Notes: generated by a model not told the origin, from the letters alone. Positions 42,422 through 52,153 are shown, counted from the stretch's first letter. The stretch is DNA of 64,000 nucleotides from Pseudomonas sp. BGI-2 (GCF_004310295.1 NZ_SISB01000035.1:1-64000); one strand, 5' to 3'. Made by a program: numbers and translations.

Positions 42422-42451
42422 AAAACCGCCTGCGCAGGACGCAGGCGGTTT
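42422..42451 (-). terminator. Terminator between the two NlpC/P60 genes
   Basis: AAACCGCCTGCG-CAGGA-CGCAGGCGGTTT hairpin followed by TTTTCTTTTC on the minus strand, ending the transcript of the upstream paralogue. Confidence 0.87.
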
Positions 42452-42587
42452 GCCATCAATAATAGATCTGGATTCTAGCGGCTATGGGCCAAACTTCAAG
42501 TAAGACTTTAAGTTCGCCTTACAAACTGTCCGCCTACTTCCTTGCGAAGAGGCTTTTTGTCGACTGACGTGGCGACAGGCTGACGAT

Positions 42588-43229
42588 TTACTTGCGGGCG
42601 GTGATCACGGTCGGGGCCATCGCGAGTGCGCGCTTGGCTTCGATGAAGGTCTTGCTCCAGTAGCTGTCGCCCAGGCTATCGACCCGGACACCACCGCTTT
42701 TGCGGCTGCTGGAATGGATGAACTGGTTGTCACCCAGGTAGATCCCGGCGTGACTGACACGACCGCGACGACCGTTGGTGGCGAAGAACAGCAGGTCACC
42801 CGGCTTCAGCGCGCTGCGAGCCACCAGCGGAGCGTTCACGTTGATCATTTCGCGAGTAGAGCGCGGCAGGTTCATGCCGGCTTCTTCACGAAACAGATAA
42901 CCGATGAAACCGCTGCAATCGAAACCGGCCTCGGAGGTGCCACCGAAACGGTAACGGGTACCGATCAGGGACATGCCACGTTCGAGGATGCTGTCGGCCA
43001 GAACCGGAAGCTGGTACGACTTGCCATCGGCGAAGTTTGCCAGTTCTTTATCGGTGGCCACGCCGTCCTGGTAAAGATCTTCCTGGAAAAGAACGGAAGA
43101 GGACTGGGCGGCAACTGAACTTTTAACCTGTTGTTGTTGCTCTTGCTGAGGCACTGGAGAGTGGGCAGCGCAACCGAACAACAGGGTGACGAGTGCGAGA
43201 GGCACGAGGGGTGCGAAGCGCTTTAGCAT
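42588..43229 (-). CDS. NlpC/P60 cell-wall endopeptidase lipoprotein (copy 2)
   Basis: 213 residues from ATG 43229. Lipobox LLFGC (Cys20), then a Gln-rich linker (QQEQQQQ), then the domain with AGFDCSGFIGY (Cys105), VSHAGIYLGDNQFIHSSS (His160, His172). Tandem paralogue of the gene at 41832, with about 45 extra N-terminal residues. A terminator lies between them, so they are likely expressed separately. Confidence 0.93.
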   Translation of the reverse strand: MLKRFAPLVPLALVTLLFGCAAHSPVPQQEQQQQVKSSVAAQSSSVLFQEDLYQDGVATDKELANFADGKSYQLPVLADSILERGMSLIGTRYRFGGTSEAGFDCSGFIGYLFREEAGMNLPRSTREMINVNAPLVARSALKPGDLLFFATNGRRGRVSHAGIYLGDNQFIHSSSRKSGGVRVDSLGDSYWSKTFIEAKRALAMAPTVITARK

Positions 43230-43455
43230 GGGCACGACCGTGGCTGATAGTTGTAAAGAAGCCGAGACTATGCCCGCTATCATCCTCATTTGCAAATTCT
43301 ATCGAACTTTATGTGACTTCCTGGTTCCGCGTTTACATCTAAGCGCTTAAGCCCGTTCTAAACGCCTGCGCTGCCTGCGACCTGCAGGAAAGCGGATTTT
43401 CTGACGCCTGAAATATGCCAAAGCCCGCGCCACGCTTGGGTTTTATCGGACTTTT

Positions 43456-44160
43456 TTACCAGCCCAGCGTTTCTTTAAGGAAGGGAATCGTCAGCTTGCG
43501 CTGAGCTTGAAGGGAGGCCTGATCGAGACGTTCAAGCAGCTCGAAAAGCGCGCTCATGCTGCGGGTGCCACGAGTCAAAATAAAATGCCCGACTTCATCG
43601 GTCAGGTGCAGGCCGCGACGGGAAGCCCGCAGTTGCAAGGCGCGCAATTTGTCTTCGTCGGAGAGCGGACGCATCTGGAAAATCAGTGCCAGGGTCAGGC
43701 GCGATTTCAGGTCAGCCAGCTTCACCGGCAATTCGCGCGGCGAGGTCGATGCCGCAATCAGCAGACGCCGACCGCTGTCGCGCAGACGATTGAACAGATG
43801 GAACAGCGCCTCTTCCCAATCCGCCCGGCCGGCGACCGCCTGCAAATCATCGAGGCAGACCAGTTCGTATTGTTCAAGGTTGTCGAGAATGGAGATGCCG
43901 CGATCCAGCAGCTCGGCCAACGGCAAATACACCGCAGGCTCCCCCAGTTGCTCGAAGCGCAAGCAGGCTGCCTGCAACAAATGCGTACGCCCTACCCCGT
44001 CCTTGCCCCAAAGATAAATCAGGCTTTCGGTCCAGCCGGCGTCGGCTTCGCATAGCCGCTCGACATAGCCGAGTGCAGCGGCATTGGCGCCTGGGTAGTA
44101 ATTGATAAAGGTAGCGTCATCACGCAGACGCACACCTAGGGGCAGCTGAATCGGTTTCAT
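43456..44160 (-). CDS. hda: DnaA regulatory inactivator Hda
   Basis: 234 residues. DnaA-like AAA+ module that with the beta clamp stimulates hydrolysis of DnaA-bound ATP. N-terminal clamp-binding motif QLPLGV (residues 4-9), degenerate Walker A GKDGVGRTHLLQA (Arg in place of Lys, as usual in this family), Walker B ELVCLDDLQAV, and sensor-II region RGTRSMSALFELLERLD. The single-gene arrangement with a following AI-2E permease is that of P. aeruginosa. Confidence 0.96.
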   Translation of the reverse strand: MKPIQLPLGVRLRDDATFINYYPGANAAALGYVERLCEADAGWTESLIYLWGKDGVGRTHLLQAACLRFEQLGEPAVYLPLAELLDRGISILDNLEQYELVCLDDLQAVAGRADWEEALFHLFNRLRDSGRRLLIAASTSPRELPVKLADLKSRLTLALIFQMRPLSDEDKLRALQLRASRRGLHLTDEVGHFILTRGTRSMSALFELLERLDQASLQAQRKLTIPFLKETLGW

Positions 44161-44390
44161 GCTGACTGAACAGTTCCAAAGGAACCGTTAGTGGCCTCTG
44201 TGTAAAGTTTGCGAAGTTTATACCCGTGAGGCGGGTCGCACAATGCGACAGACCACAAGCAAAATCAAAGGTTTGCGTTAACGCCCTGGTTTTATGACAG
44301 TTTCTTTGGCGGCGCATGTGACAGTAGAGCGAGGGATACGGGCCAACCTGGCAAGAAACCAGGCCGCCCGCCGTGAGGCTTCAACGCCCC

Positions 44391-45464
44391 TTATAGCCCA
44401 GGTTCGTCGACACCACTGTAGATATCCGAATCTTTATACAAATCATGCACATGGCGCACCAGCACCATGATCACCGCCGCCACCGGCAACGCCAGCAATA
44501 CGCCGGTAAAGCCGAACAGCTCGCCCCCCGCCAGAATGGCGAAGATCACCGCCACCGGGTGCAGACCGATACGATCGCCCACCAGCAAGGGCGTCAGCAC
44601 CATGCCTTCCAGCGCCTGCCCGACCATGAACACCGCGACTATGCCGATCATGGGATACAGATCGCCACCAAACTGGAACAGGCCGGCAACCAAAGCCGCA
44701 CCGATCCCGATCACAAAGCCCATGTACGGCACGATCGCCGCCAAACCGGCAATCATGCCGATCAGCAACCCTAACTCCAGCCCTATCAACATCAGGCCCG
44801 CCGAGTAGATCACCCCCAGCGCCACCATCACCAGCAACTGCCCGCGCACGAATGCACCCAGCACTTCATGGCATTCACCAGCCAAGGTCACGACGCGCTC
44901 TTCGTTTTCACGCGGCAGCAGGCTGCGGACCTTGGCCATCATCACGTCCCAGTCCCGCAACAGGTAGAAACTCACCACAGGGATCAGCACCAGGTTCGCC
45001 AGCCAGCCAATCAACGCCAGCCCGGAAGCCGTCGCCTGGCTCAGCACCACCCCGACAATGTCGGTGGTCTGGCCCATGTGCTCGCTGATCGCTGCCTTGA
45101 GCTTGTCGAACTTCCAGAAATTATCCGACAGCCCAAATTTCGATTGCGCCCACGGCAGTGCGGTGTGCTGCAGCCAGTCGAGCATCTGCGGCGCCAGCTC
45201 ATACAAACGAAACAGCTGCTTGGCGAGCATCGGCACCAACACCAACAGCAACGTCGTGAAGATCAAGGTGAACAACGCGAACACCGCCACCACGCCCCAG
45301 GTGCGTGACAGGCCAGCCCTTTCCAGCCGATCTACCAGCGGGTCGAATAGATAGGCCAGCAGCAACGCCACCAGAAAGGGCGTCAGGATCGGATGCAACA
45401 ACCAGACAAACACGCAGAGCAGAACCACTCCACCCAACCAGAACCAACGCCGCGTATCGGCCAT
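44391..45464 (-). CDS. AI-2E/PerM-family membrane transporter
   Basis: 357 residues from ATG 45464 (GGAG 6 nt upstream); an ATG at 45476 would overlap the ribosome-binding site. About seven to eight hydrophobic segments in the PerM/TqsA order: LHPILTPFLVALLLAYLFDPLVDRLERAG near residue 23, PVVSFYLLRDWDVMMAKVRSLLP near 155 and VGDRIGLHPVAVIFAILAGGELFGFTGVLLALPVAAVIMVLVRH near the end. The family includes the autoinducer-2 exporter TqsA and Na+/H+ antiporters; substrate unknown. Confidence 0.9.
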   Translation of the reverse strand: MADTRRWFWLGGVVLLCVFVWLLHPILTPFLVALLLAYLFDPLVDRLERAGLSRTWGVVAVFALFTLIFTTLLLVLVPMLAKQLFRLYELAPQMLDWLQHTALPWAQSKFGLSDNFWKFDKLKAAISEHMGQTTDIVGVVLSQATASGLALIGWLANLVLIPVVSFYLLRDWDVMMAKVRSLLPRENEERVVTLAGECHEVLGAFVRGQLLVMVALGVIYSAGLMLIGLELGLLIGMIAGLAAIVPYMGFVIGIGAALVAGLFQFGGDLYPMIGIVAVFMVGQALEGMVLTPLLVGDRIGLHPVAVIFAILAGGELFGFTGVLLALPVAAVIMVLVRHVHDLYKDSDIYSGVDEPGL

Positions 45465-45502
45465 GTACCACTCCATATGCTTCTATATAAAGAAAGAAAA
45501 CC

Positions 45503-46564
45503 TTACCAACGGAATCGCAACTGCGGCACCCGTGCCGGAGTTGGTGCGACCACAGGCGCCGAACCATCGGCCACCGGTTGCACAGGGGCTACCGGAGCTG
45601 GCGCCTCACCGGCCGGCACCTCTTGCAACTTCGCCAGGGACAGTTGCGAGCGCAACTGCTCGGCGCTGCCATTGACCCGATAGAGAATGCGCTCACCGTC
45701 GACACTTTGCAGGCGCGCACCAAAAGGCTCCAGCAAGCGCCCAAGGGCGGCGTAGCGTTCCAGGTTCATGCCCTGCACTTCCAGCAATTGTTCGCCCGAA
45801 GCTCCCGGCTTGACGACAAACCGAGGCGCCAGACGCTCACTGACGGCCAGCATCACCGCATCGGCTACAGCGGCCTGGTCCGCGCCCTGCACGCTGCCCG
45901 CCTCTTTCTTGTCGCCCAGCCACAAATTCCACTTGGCCTGCCACTGCCCGCCCTCTTCACGGGCATGCACCGCGAGCAGGCCGTCAGCGTTGTAACGGTC
46001 CGATGCACCGCGCAGTGGCGTTGCATCCGTCCCTTCAAGATTCGGCGCCGTAGCGACCAGTTGCTCACTCAGGTCGGCCAACGGCAGACGCAACGGCAGA
46101 CCACGATGTTGAGCCGCGCGACGCAACGGTGCGGCGCTGGCCTGGCCATCTCCCACCAGGCTCGAACCCTCTGCGGAGTCGTTCAACCACCAACTCAGGA
46201 TCGAAGGCCGATTCGCCCCCCACAAAGACAGCCCGGCGCGGCGCAAGGTTTGTTCCGTGGTGGCCGGGTCGAAATTGACTTTCAGCACTTCCGGCGGACC
46301 GGCGTCGAAACCGTATTGGCTAATGATCTGTTGCGGGTCTTTGCGCAGCGCCGCCAACCCCGGACTTTGCGCAGCCTTGGGATCACCGGTCAGGCGCAGC
46401 ACCAGCGTATCGAGCGCGCGCTGGGTGGCCTGATCGCGCTCCTCGGCCGACTGACTGCTGACAGGCTCGCGCACTTGAAACAGGCCTTTGACGTTTTCGG
46501 CCTGACTCGCCAGGCTGACCAGGGACAAACAGCCTGCAAACAAACATTTAGAAAAAAAACGCAT
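45503..46564 (-). CDS. Exported DUF2066 protein
   Basis: 353 residues from ATG 46564 (AGGAA 5 nt upstream). Signal peptide MRFFSKCLFAGCLSLVSLASQA with cleavage before ENVKGLFQVREPV. The mature protein matches DUF2066 (VSSQSAEERDQATQRALDTLVLRLTGDP, DPATTEQTLRRAGLSLWGANRPSILSWWLND). A proline/alanine-rich tail precedes the final RVPQLRFRW. No known enzyme activity; the gene commonly lies between hda/perM and purM in Pseudomonas, as here. About 38 bp to the AI-2E gene downstream. Confidence 0.88.
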   Translation of the reverse strand: MRFFSKCLFAGCLSLVSLASQAENVKGLFQVREPVSSQSAEERDQATQRALDTLVLRLTGDPKAAQSPGLAALRKDPQQIISQYGFDAGPPEVLKVNFDPATTEQTLRRAGLSLWGANRPSILSWWLNDSAEGSSLVGDGQASAAPLRRAAQHRGLPLRLPLADLSEQLVATAPNLEGTDATPLRGASDRYNADGLLAVHAREEGGQWQAKWNLWLGDKKEAGSVQGADQAAVADAVMLAVSERLAPRFVVKPGASGEQLLEVQGMNLERYAALGRLLEPFGARLQSVDGERILYRVNGSAEQLRSQLSLAKLQEVPAGEAPAPVAPVQPVADGSAPVVAPTPARVPQLRFRW

Positions 46565-46948
46565 GGAAGATTCCTGACGACAAGAGCGGCTGGAACAGAC
46601 CGCATGAAGATGATCGAGCAAGGCTGTGACCACGTCCCTGCGCAAAACATTCACCACGGTCTGACTAAGTTTTCGCACTGTCATAACGATAGACGGTTAA
46701 TCGCGATACCTTATACAGCCATCGGGGAGGCGACCAACACGGGCAATAACGGTTTTTTTCGGCCGATATGCCCCTGCCGTCGGCGTGAGGATGGCCGCTG
46801 CCCCTCAAGCCTGATAAAATCGCGCGCCTTCGCAGACCGGCAACAGCCGGGCAGTGTCGGAATAGCGCGCAAGGCTCTCGCCTACGCCGTTTCGGCGGCC
46901 CCACTGGACTCGGTCGTTACCCCTGAATCCCCCCTAAAGGCCTGGATC
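46565..46948. promoter_or_regulatory. Divergent promoter region of DUF2066 and purM
   Basis: About 380 bp without a gene. A TAAAAT-type -10 is seen at 46815-46820 for the plus strand. AT-rich TTTTTTT at 46752-46758 precedes it. A purine-regulated leader is possible but I see no PurR-type palindrome. Confidence 0.4.
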
Positions 46949-48007
46949 ATGAGCAAGCAACCCTCCCTGAGCTACAAGGACGCCGGTGTAGACATCGACG
47001 CCGGTGAAGCATTGGTCGAACGCATCAAGAGCGTCGCCAAGCGCACTGCGCGCCCGGAAGTCATGGGCGGCCTGGGCGGTTTCGGCGCCCTCTGCGAAAT
47101 CCCGGCCGGCTACAAGCAGCCCGTACTGGTTTCCGGCACCGACGGCGTGGGCACCAAGCTGCGCCTGGCACTGAACCTGAACAAGCACGACAGCATCGGC
47201 ATCGACCTGGTGGCCATGTGCGTGAACGACCTGGTGGTCTGCGGCGCCGAGCCGCTGTTTTTCCTCGACTACTATGCCACTGGCAAACTCAACGTCGAAA
47301 CCGCGACCCAGGTCGTGACCGGCATCGGCGCTGGCTGTGAATTGTCCGGCTGCTCCCTGGTCGGCGGCGAAACCGCTGAAATGCCTGGCATGTACGAAGG
47401 CGAAGACTACGACCTGGCCGGCTTCTGCGTCGGCGTCGTGGAAAAATCCGAAATCATCGACGGTTCGAAAGTCGCTGCCGGCGATGCCCTGCTCGCCCTG
47501 CCGTCTTCCGGCCCGCACTCCAACGGCTACTCGCTGATCCGCAAGATCATCGAAGTGTCCGGTGCCGACATCGAAAACATCCAGCTCGACGGCAAACCGC
47601 TGACCGACCTGCTGATGGCCCCGACCCGCATCTATGTGAAGCCGTTGCTCAAGCTGATCAAGGACACCGGCGCCGTCAAAGCCATGGCCCACATCACCGG
47701 TGGCGGCCTGCTGGACAACATCCCGCGCGTTCTGCCAAAAGGCGCCCAAGCGGTGGTTGACGTTGCGAGCTGGACCCGTCCTGCCGTATTCGACTGGCTG
47801 CAAGAGAAAGGCAACGTCGACGAAAACGAAATGCACCGCGTGCTGAACTGCGGCGTCGGCATGGTTATCTGCGTGGCTCAAGAGCACGTTGAAACCGCCC
47901 TGAACGTCCTGCGTGAAGCCGGCGAGCAGCCTTGGGTCATCGGTCAGATCGCCACCGCTGCCGAAGGCGCGGCCTCGGTTGAACTGAAGAACCTCAAGGC
48001 ACACTGA
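46949..48007 (+). CDS. purM: Phosphoribosylformylglycinamidine cyclo-ligase
   Basis: 352 residues from ATG 46949; a long in-frame extension upstream overlaps the antisense DUF2066 gene and is not coding. ATP-dependent ring closure making AIR in purine synthesis. Landmarks: LSYKDAGVDIDAGEALVERIK, PVLVSGTDGVGTKLRLAL, GIDLVAMCVNDLVVCGAEPLFFLDYYATGKL, GGETAEMPGMY and AHITGGGLLDNIPRVLP. Overlaps purN by 1 nt (TGATG). Confidence 0.97.
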   Translation: MSKQPSLSYKDAGVDIDAGEALVERIKSVAKRTARPEVMGGLGGFGALCEIPAGYKQPVLVSGTDGVGTKLRLALNLNKHDSIGIDLVAMCVNDLVVCGAEPLFFLDYYATGKLNVETATQVVTGIGAGCELSGCSLVGGETAEMPGMYEGEDYDLAGFCVGVVEKSEIIDGSKVAAGDALLALPSSGPHSNGYSLIRKIIEVSGADIENIQLDGKPLTDLLMAPTRIYVKPLLKLIKDTGAVKAMAHITGGGLLDNIPRVLPKGAQAVVDVASWTRPAVFDWLQEKGNVDENEMHRVLNCGVGMVICVAQEHVETALNVLREAGEQPWVIGQIATAAEGAASVELKNLKAH

Positions 48008-48669
48008 TGCAAGAGCGGATGTCCCAGACCTGTGATGTGGTGGTGCTGTTGTCCGGCACCGGCAGTAACTTGCAGGCCTTGATCGACAGCACGCGGACCG
48101 GCGACAGCCCGGTCCGCATCGCCGCGGTGATTTCCAATCGCGCCGATGCTTACGGCCTGCAACGCGCCAGGGACGCGGGTATCGACACCCGCTCCCTGGA
48201 TCACAAGGCTTTCGAAGGCCGCGAAGCCTTCGATGCCGCGCTGATCGAACTGATCGACGCCTTCAACCCCAAACTCGTGGTACTGGCCGGTTTCATGCGC
48301 ATTCTCAGCGCTGACTTCGTGCGCCACTACGCGGGTCGCCTGCTCAACATCCATCCCTCGTTGCTGCCCAAATACAAAGGGTTACACACTCATCAGCGCG
48401 CGTTGGAGGCCGGCGACACGGAACACGGCTGCTCCGTGCACTTCGTCACCGAGGAACTCGATGGCGGACCACTGGTCGTACAGGCAGTAATACCGGTAGA
48501 GTTGCACGATTCGCCGCAGAGTCTGGCGCAGCGAGTTCACGTTCAGGAACACCTGATTTACCCGATGGCTGTACGCTGGTTTGCCGAAGGTCGTTTATCG
48601 CTCGGTGAACAAGGTGCTTTACTGGATGGAAAGCTACTCGCGGCCAGCGGCCACTTGATTCGAAACTAG
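48007..48669 (+). CDS. purN: Phosphoribosylglycinamide formyltransferase 1
   Basis: 220 residues; transfers formyl from 10-formyl-THF to GAR. ATG 48007 overlaps the purM stop; an internal Met at 48019 is an equally possible start. VVVLLSGTGSNLQALIDS at the N-terminus, LVVLAGFMRILSADFV, NIHPSLLPKYKGLHTHQRALEAGDTEHGCSVHFVTEELDGGPLVVQ with the catalytic Asn/His/Asp triad. Same operon as purM. Confidence 0.96.
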   Translation: MQERMSQTCDVVVLLSGTGSNLQALIDSTRTGDSPVRIAAVISNRADAYGLQRARDAGIDTRSLDHKAFEGREAFDAALIELIDAFNPKLVVLAGFMRILSADFVRHYAGRLLNIHPSLLPKYKGLHTHQRALEAGDTEHGCSVHFVTEELDGGPLVVQAVIPVELHDSPQSLAQRVHVQEHLIYPMAVRWFAEGRLSLGEQGALLDGKLLAASGHLIRN

Positions 48670-48677
48670 GAGATTTT

Positions 48678-49391
48678 ATGCGTCGCGCCCTGCTCTTCGC
48701 TTGCGCTCTGCTTGCACTGCCATTTGCGCAGGCTGCAGAACTTCAACCTTTCTCCGCCAGCTACACCGCTGACTGGAAGCAGCTGCCCATGAGTGGCACG
48801 GCTGAACGCAGCCTGACCAAGGAAGCCAACGGCGTCTGGAAGCTCAGCTTCAAGGCATCGATGATGATCGCCAGCCTGACCGAAGAAAGCACCCTGACTG
48901 TGGACAAGGATACGCTGCTGCCACAGTCCTACCACTTCGAACGTGGCGGTCTGGGCAAAGCCAAGAAAGCCGACCTGGACTTTGACTGGACCAACAAAAT
49001 GGTCACCGGCACCGATCGTGGTGACGCGGTCAAGATCCCGCTCAACCGTGGCATGGTCGACAAATCCACGTATCAGCTGGCCTTGCAACACGATGTGGCT
49101 GCCGGCAAGAAAAGCATGAGCTATCAGGTTGTCGATGATGGTGAAGTCGATACCTATGACTTCCGCGTGCTGGGTTCGGAAAAAGTCGACACCAAGGCTG
49201 GCCAGATCGAAGCGATCAAGGTCGAACGCGTGCGCGACCCGACACAAAGCAAACGCATCACCGTCCTGTGGTTCGCCAAGGACTGGGATTACCTGCTGGT
49301 TCGTCTGCAACAGGTCGAAACCGACGGCAAGGAGTACAACATCATGCTCCTCGACGGTACGGTCAACGGCAAGGCTGTCAAAGGCAGCTGA
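48678..49391 (+). CDS. Exported DUF3108 protein
   Basis: 237 residues, ATG with AGGAG 6 nt upstream and 8 bp after purN. Signal peptide RRALLFACALLALPFAQA, cleaved before AELQPFSASYTADWKQLPMSG. The beta-rich body (ERSLTKEANGVWKLSFKAS, ESTLTVDKDTLLPQSYHFER, ITVLWFAKDWDYLLVRLQQVETDGKEYNIMLLDGTVNG) is DUF3108, a periplasmic beta-barrel-like fold with unknown ligand. Operon partner of purMN by position only. Confidence 0.92.
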   Translation: MRRALLFACALLALPFAQAAELQPFSASYTADWKQLPMSGTAERSLTKEANGVWKLSFKASMMIASLTEESTLTVDKDTLLPQSYHFERGGLGKAKKADLDFDWTNKMVTGTDRGDAVKIPLNRGMVDKSTYQLALQHDVAAGKKSMSYQVVDDGEVDTYDFRVLGSEKVDTKAGQIEAIKVERVRDPTQSKRITVLWFAKDWDYLLVRLQQVETDGKEYNIMLLDGTVNGKAVKGS

Positions 49392-49405
49392 TCCCGACTG
49401 ACACG

Positions 49406-49441
49406 AAAATCCGGAATCCGCCAAGGATTCCGGATTTTTTA
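49406..49441. terminator. Bidirectional terminator
   Basis: AAAATCCGGAATCC-GCCAA-GGATTCCGGATTTTTT, a 9-10 bp stem with T-run on the plus strand and A-run on the other side. Ends the purMN-DUF3108 transcript and the convergent transsulfuration genes. Confidence 0.92.
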
Positions 49442-49454
49442 TGCCTGTAGAAAG

Positions 49455-50633
49455 TTAAATCCGCGCCAACGCCTGGGCCAGGTCGGTGCGCAGGTCTTCG
49501 ACATCCTCGACACCCACGGACAAACGCACCAGCGCATCGCCGATCCCGAGTTGTGCGCGGGTGTCGGCGGGGATGGTAGCGTGGGTCATGATCGCAGGGT
49601 GCTCGATCAGGCTTTCCACCCCGCCCAGGCTCTCGGCCAAGGCGAAGATCTGCACACTTTCGAGGAAGCGTCTGGCGCCGGCCAGGTTGCTGTTCAGGTC
49701 GAGGGAAATCATCCCGCCGAATCCATGCATCTGCTGCCGTGCCAGTTCGTGCTGCGGGTGCGACGGCAGGCCCGGATAGTAGACCCGCGCCACCTGCGGC
49801 TGACGCTCCAGCCATTGCGCCAGCTCCAACGCGTTGCTGCAGTGGCGTTCCATGCGCAGCGCCAGGGTCTTCACGCCGCGCAGGGTGAGGAATGCGTCGA
49901 ACGGCCCGGCGATAGCGCCGACCGCGTTCTGCAAAAAGCCCAGCCGCTCGGCCAGTTCGGCGTTCTGCCCGACCACCGCGATACCGCCGATGACGTCTGA
50001 GTGGCCGTTCAGGTACTTGGTCGTCGAGTGCACCACGATATCGAAACCCAGTTCCAGCGGGCGCTGTATCCACGGGCTGGCAAAGGTGTTATCGGCCACA
50101 CAGAGGATGCCTCGCTCGCGACAGATGCGCGCAATGGCGGTGAGATCAGAGAGCCGCAGCAAGGGATTGCTCGGCGTCTCGACACAGACCATCCGCGTGT
50201 CGTCCTGCAACGCCGCTTCGAAGGCCGCCAGGTCGGTCAGGTCGACGTAACTGAAGCGATGCCCGGCACTGCGCTGACGCACCTTGTCGAACAGTCGGAA
50301 CGTGCCGCCGTACAGATCGTTGCCGGAGACGATGTGCGCGTTAGCGTCGAGCAGCTCCAGTACGGTGGAAATCGCCGCCAGCCCGGAGGCGAAGGCAAAC
50401 GCCCGGGTCCCGCCCTCAAGGTCAGCCACGCAACGCTCCAGCGCAAAGCGCGTCGGGTTGTGCGAACGCCCGTAGTCGAAGCCCTTGTGTACACCGGGGC
50501 TCTGCTGCAAGTACGTAGAGTTGGCATAAATCGGTGGCATCAGCGCCCCGGTGGAAGGATCCGGTGTCTGTCCGGCATGGATCACACGGGTGCCGAAGCC
50601 GCGTGGCGAGCCGGTTTCATCGTGCTGACTCAT
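49455..50633 (-). CDS. Cystathionine gamma-lyase (reverse transsulfuration)
   Basis: 392 residues. Fold-type I PLP enzyme of the Cys/Met metabolism family: FGTRVIHAGQTPDPSTGALMPPIYANSTY, YGRSHNPTRFALERCVADLEGG and the PLP Lys206 in HSTTKYLNGHSDVIGG. It splits cystathionine to cysteine, alpha-ketobutyrate and ammonia. Gamma-lyase is preferred over gamma-synthase because the gene overlaps a cystathionine beta-synthase gene by 4 nt, the PA0399/PA0400-type arrangement that makes cysteine from homocysteine. Confidence 0.9.
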   Translation of the reverse strand: MSQHDETGSPRGFGTRVIHAGQTPDPSTGALMPPIYANSTYLQQSPGVHKGFDYGRSHNPTRFALERCVADLEGGTRAFAFASGLAAISTVLELLDANAHIVSGNDLYGGTFRLFDKVRQRSAGHRFSYVDLTDLAAFEAALQDDTRMVCVETPSNPLLRLSDLTAIARICRERGILCVADNTFASPWIQRPLELGFDIVVHSTTKYLNGHSDVIGGIAVVGQNAELAERLGFLQNAVGAIAGPFDAFLTLRGVKTLALRMERHCSNALELAQWLERQPQVARVYYPGLPSHPQHELARQQMHGFGGMISLDLNSNLAGARRFLESVQIFALAESLGGVESLIEHPAIMTHATIPADTRAQLGIGDALVRLSVGVEDVEDLRTDLAQALARI

Positions 50634-52006
50634 GTAAGGGATCTCCGTAAGTGATTGAGCATGTCGACTCGCGTAATCAAGCCGTGGAAGCCCGAGGCGT
50701 CGGCGATGATCGCCACCAGCCCACGATCGAGCTCCGCCTGCAGTTCGGCCAGACTGGCGCCAGCCGGCAGGGTTTGCAACTTGTCAGTCATTGCGCTGGC
50801 CACGGGCCTGCGCAAGTGCGAAGCGTCTTCGTGCACGCCCAGCAGAATATCGGACTCGTCGATCACGCCGACCAGCCGCTTTCCGTCTACCAGCACCGGC
50901 AGTTGTGACACATCCGCCAGGCGCATGCGCTGGAAGGCAGTGAGCAGCGTGTCGTCGGGGCCGACGCTGATCACTCGGCCATCCTCGAAGCGCCGCGCGA
51001 TCAGGTCGCGCAAATCGCCGTAACGTTTGTATTGCAGCAGGCCCTGATCGTTCATCCATTGGTCGTTGTAGACCTTCGACAGGTAACGGGTGCCAGTGTC
51101 GCAGACGAAGCTGACCACCCGCTTCGGCTCGGTTTGCTCGCGACAGTAGCGCAACGCAGCCGCCAGCAAAGTGCCGGTCGAGGAGCCGCCGAGAATGCCT
51201 TCAGCGCGCAGCAATTGCCGGGCATGATCGAAGCTTTCCTCGTCGCTGATCGAATAGGCGTGGCGCACGCTGGAAAGGTCGGCAATCGACGGAATGAAGT
51301 CTTCACCGATGCCTTCCACCGCCCATGAGCCGGCTTTCCCGAGGGTGCCACTGCGGCTGTACTCGGCCATCACCGAGCCGACCGGGTCGGCCAACACCAT
51401 TTCCAGGTTCGGCTGCACACGCTGGAAGAAACGGGTCAGCCCGGTCAGCGTGCCGGCCGAACCGACGCCGACGACGATGGCGTCCAGATCATGCTGGGTC
51501 TGCGCCCAGATCTCCGGCGCGGTGCTGCACTCATGGGCCAGCGGGTTGGCCGGGTTGTTGAACTGGTCGGCGAAGAAGGCGTCGGGAATTTCCTGCGCCA
51601 ACCGCGCTGCGACGTCCTGATAGTAGTCGGGATGGCCCTTGCCGACGTCGGAGCGGGTGATGTGCACCTCGGCGCCCATCGCCTTCAAGTGCAAGACCTT
51701 CTCGGTGGACATTTTGTCCGGCACCACCAGCACCACTCGATAGCCTTTGGCACGGCCGACCAGCGCCAGGCCCAGGCCAGTGTTGCCGGCTGTGGCCTCG
51801 ACGATGGTGCCGCCGGGCTGCAGACGGCCATCGCGTTCGGCGGCGTCGATCATCGCCAGACCAATGCGATCCTTGATCGAGCCGCCGGGGTTCTGCGATT
51901 CGAGTTTGAGAAAAAGTGTGCACGGGCCGGTATCGAAGCGGCTGACGCGCACCAGCGGCGTATTGCCGATGAGTTCAAGCACGGCAGGGCGGGAGTCGTT
52001 TGGCAT
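50630..52006 (-). CDS. Cystathionine beta-synthase with CBS domains
   Basis: 458 residues from ATG 52006 (GAGG 8 nt upstream). Residues 1-320 are a fold-type II PLP enzyme with ELIGNTPLVRVSRF and PLP Lys45 (NPGGSIKDRIG), EATAGNTGLGLA and GVGSAGTLTG. Two CBS domains follow (about 345-458, VGPDDTLLTAFQRMRLADVSQLPVL and PAGASLAELQAEL), as in the animal-type regulated enzyme but without a haem domain. It condenses homocysteine and serine into cystathionine. Confidence 0.93.
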   Translation of the reverse strand: MPNDSRPAVLELIGNTPLVRVSRFDTGPCTLFLKLESQNPGGSIKDRIGLAMIDAAERDGRLQPGGTIVEATAGNTGLGLALVGRAKGYRVVLVVPDKMSTEKVLHLKAMGAEVHITRSDVGKGHPDYYQDVAARLAQEIPDAFFADQFNNPANPLAHECSTAPEIWAQTQHDLDAIVVGVGSAGTLTGLTRFFQRVQPNLEMVLADPVGSVMAEYSRSGTLGKAGSWAVEGIGEDFIPSIADLSSVRHAYSISDEESFDHARQLLRAEGILGGSSTGTLLAAALRYCREQTEPKRVVSFVCDTGTRYLSKVYNDQWMNDQGLLQYKRYGDLRDLIARRFEDGRVISVGPDDTLLTAFQRMRLADVSQLPVLVDGKRLVGVIDESDILLGVHEDASHLRRPVASAMTDKLQTLPAGASLAELQAELDRGLVAIIADASGFHGLITRVDMLNHLRRSLT

Positions 52007-52153
52007 GTCGTAACCTCGCTGCGAGAATCCGCACTGGATGGACAGCAACTTGCGGCAAGTCTTCGCGCCAGTCGCCGGTAATGCCTTGCATGGAACATAG
52101 GCAGGGATTGCGCCATTCGCAACCGTGCGCAGCCAATCGGTCGCCTGGTCGTC

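Noticed and set aside
45578..48007. 809-codon open frame on the plus strand upstream of and including purM
   Set aside because: Its first 457 codons lie antisense to the DUF2066 gene and across the intergenic gap, with low-complexity text; PurM begins at 46949 with the family N-terminus.
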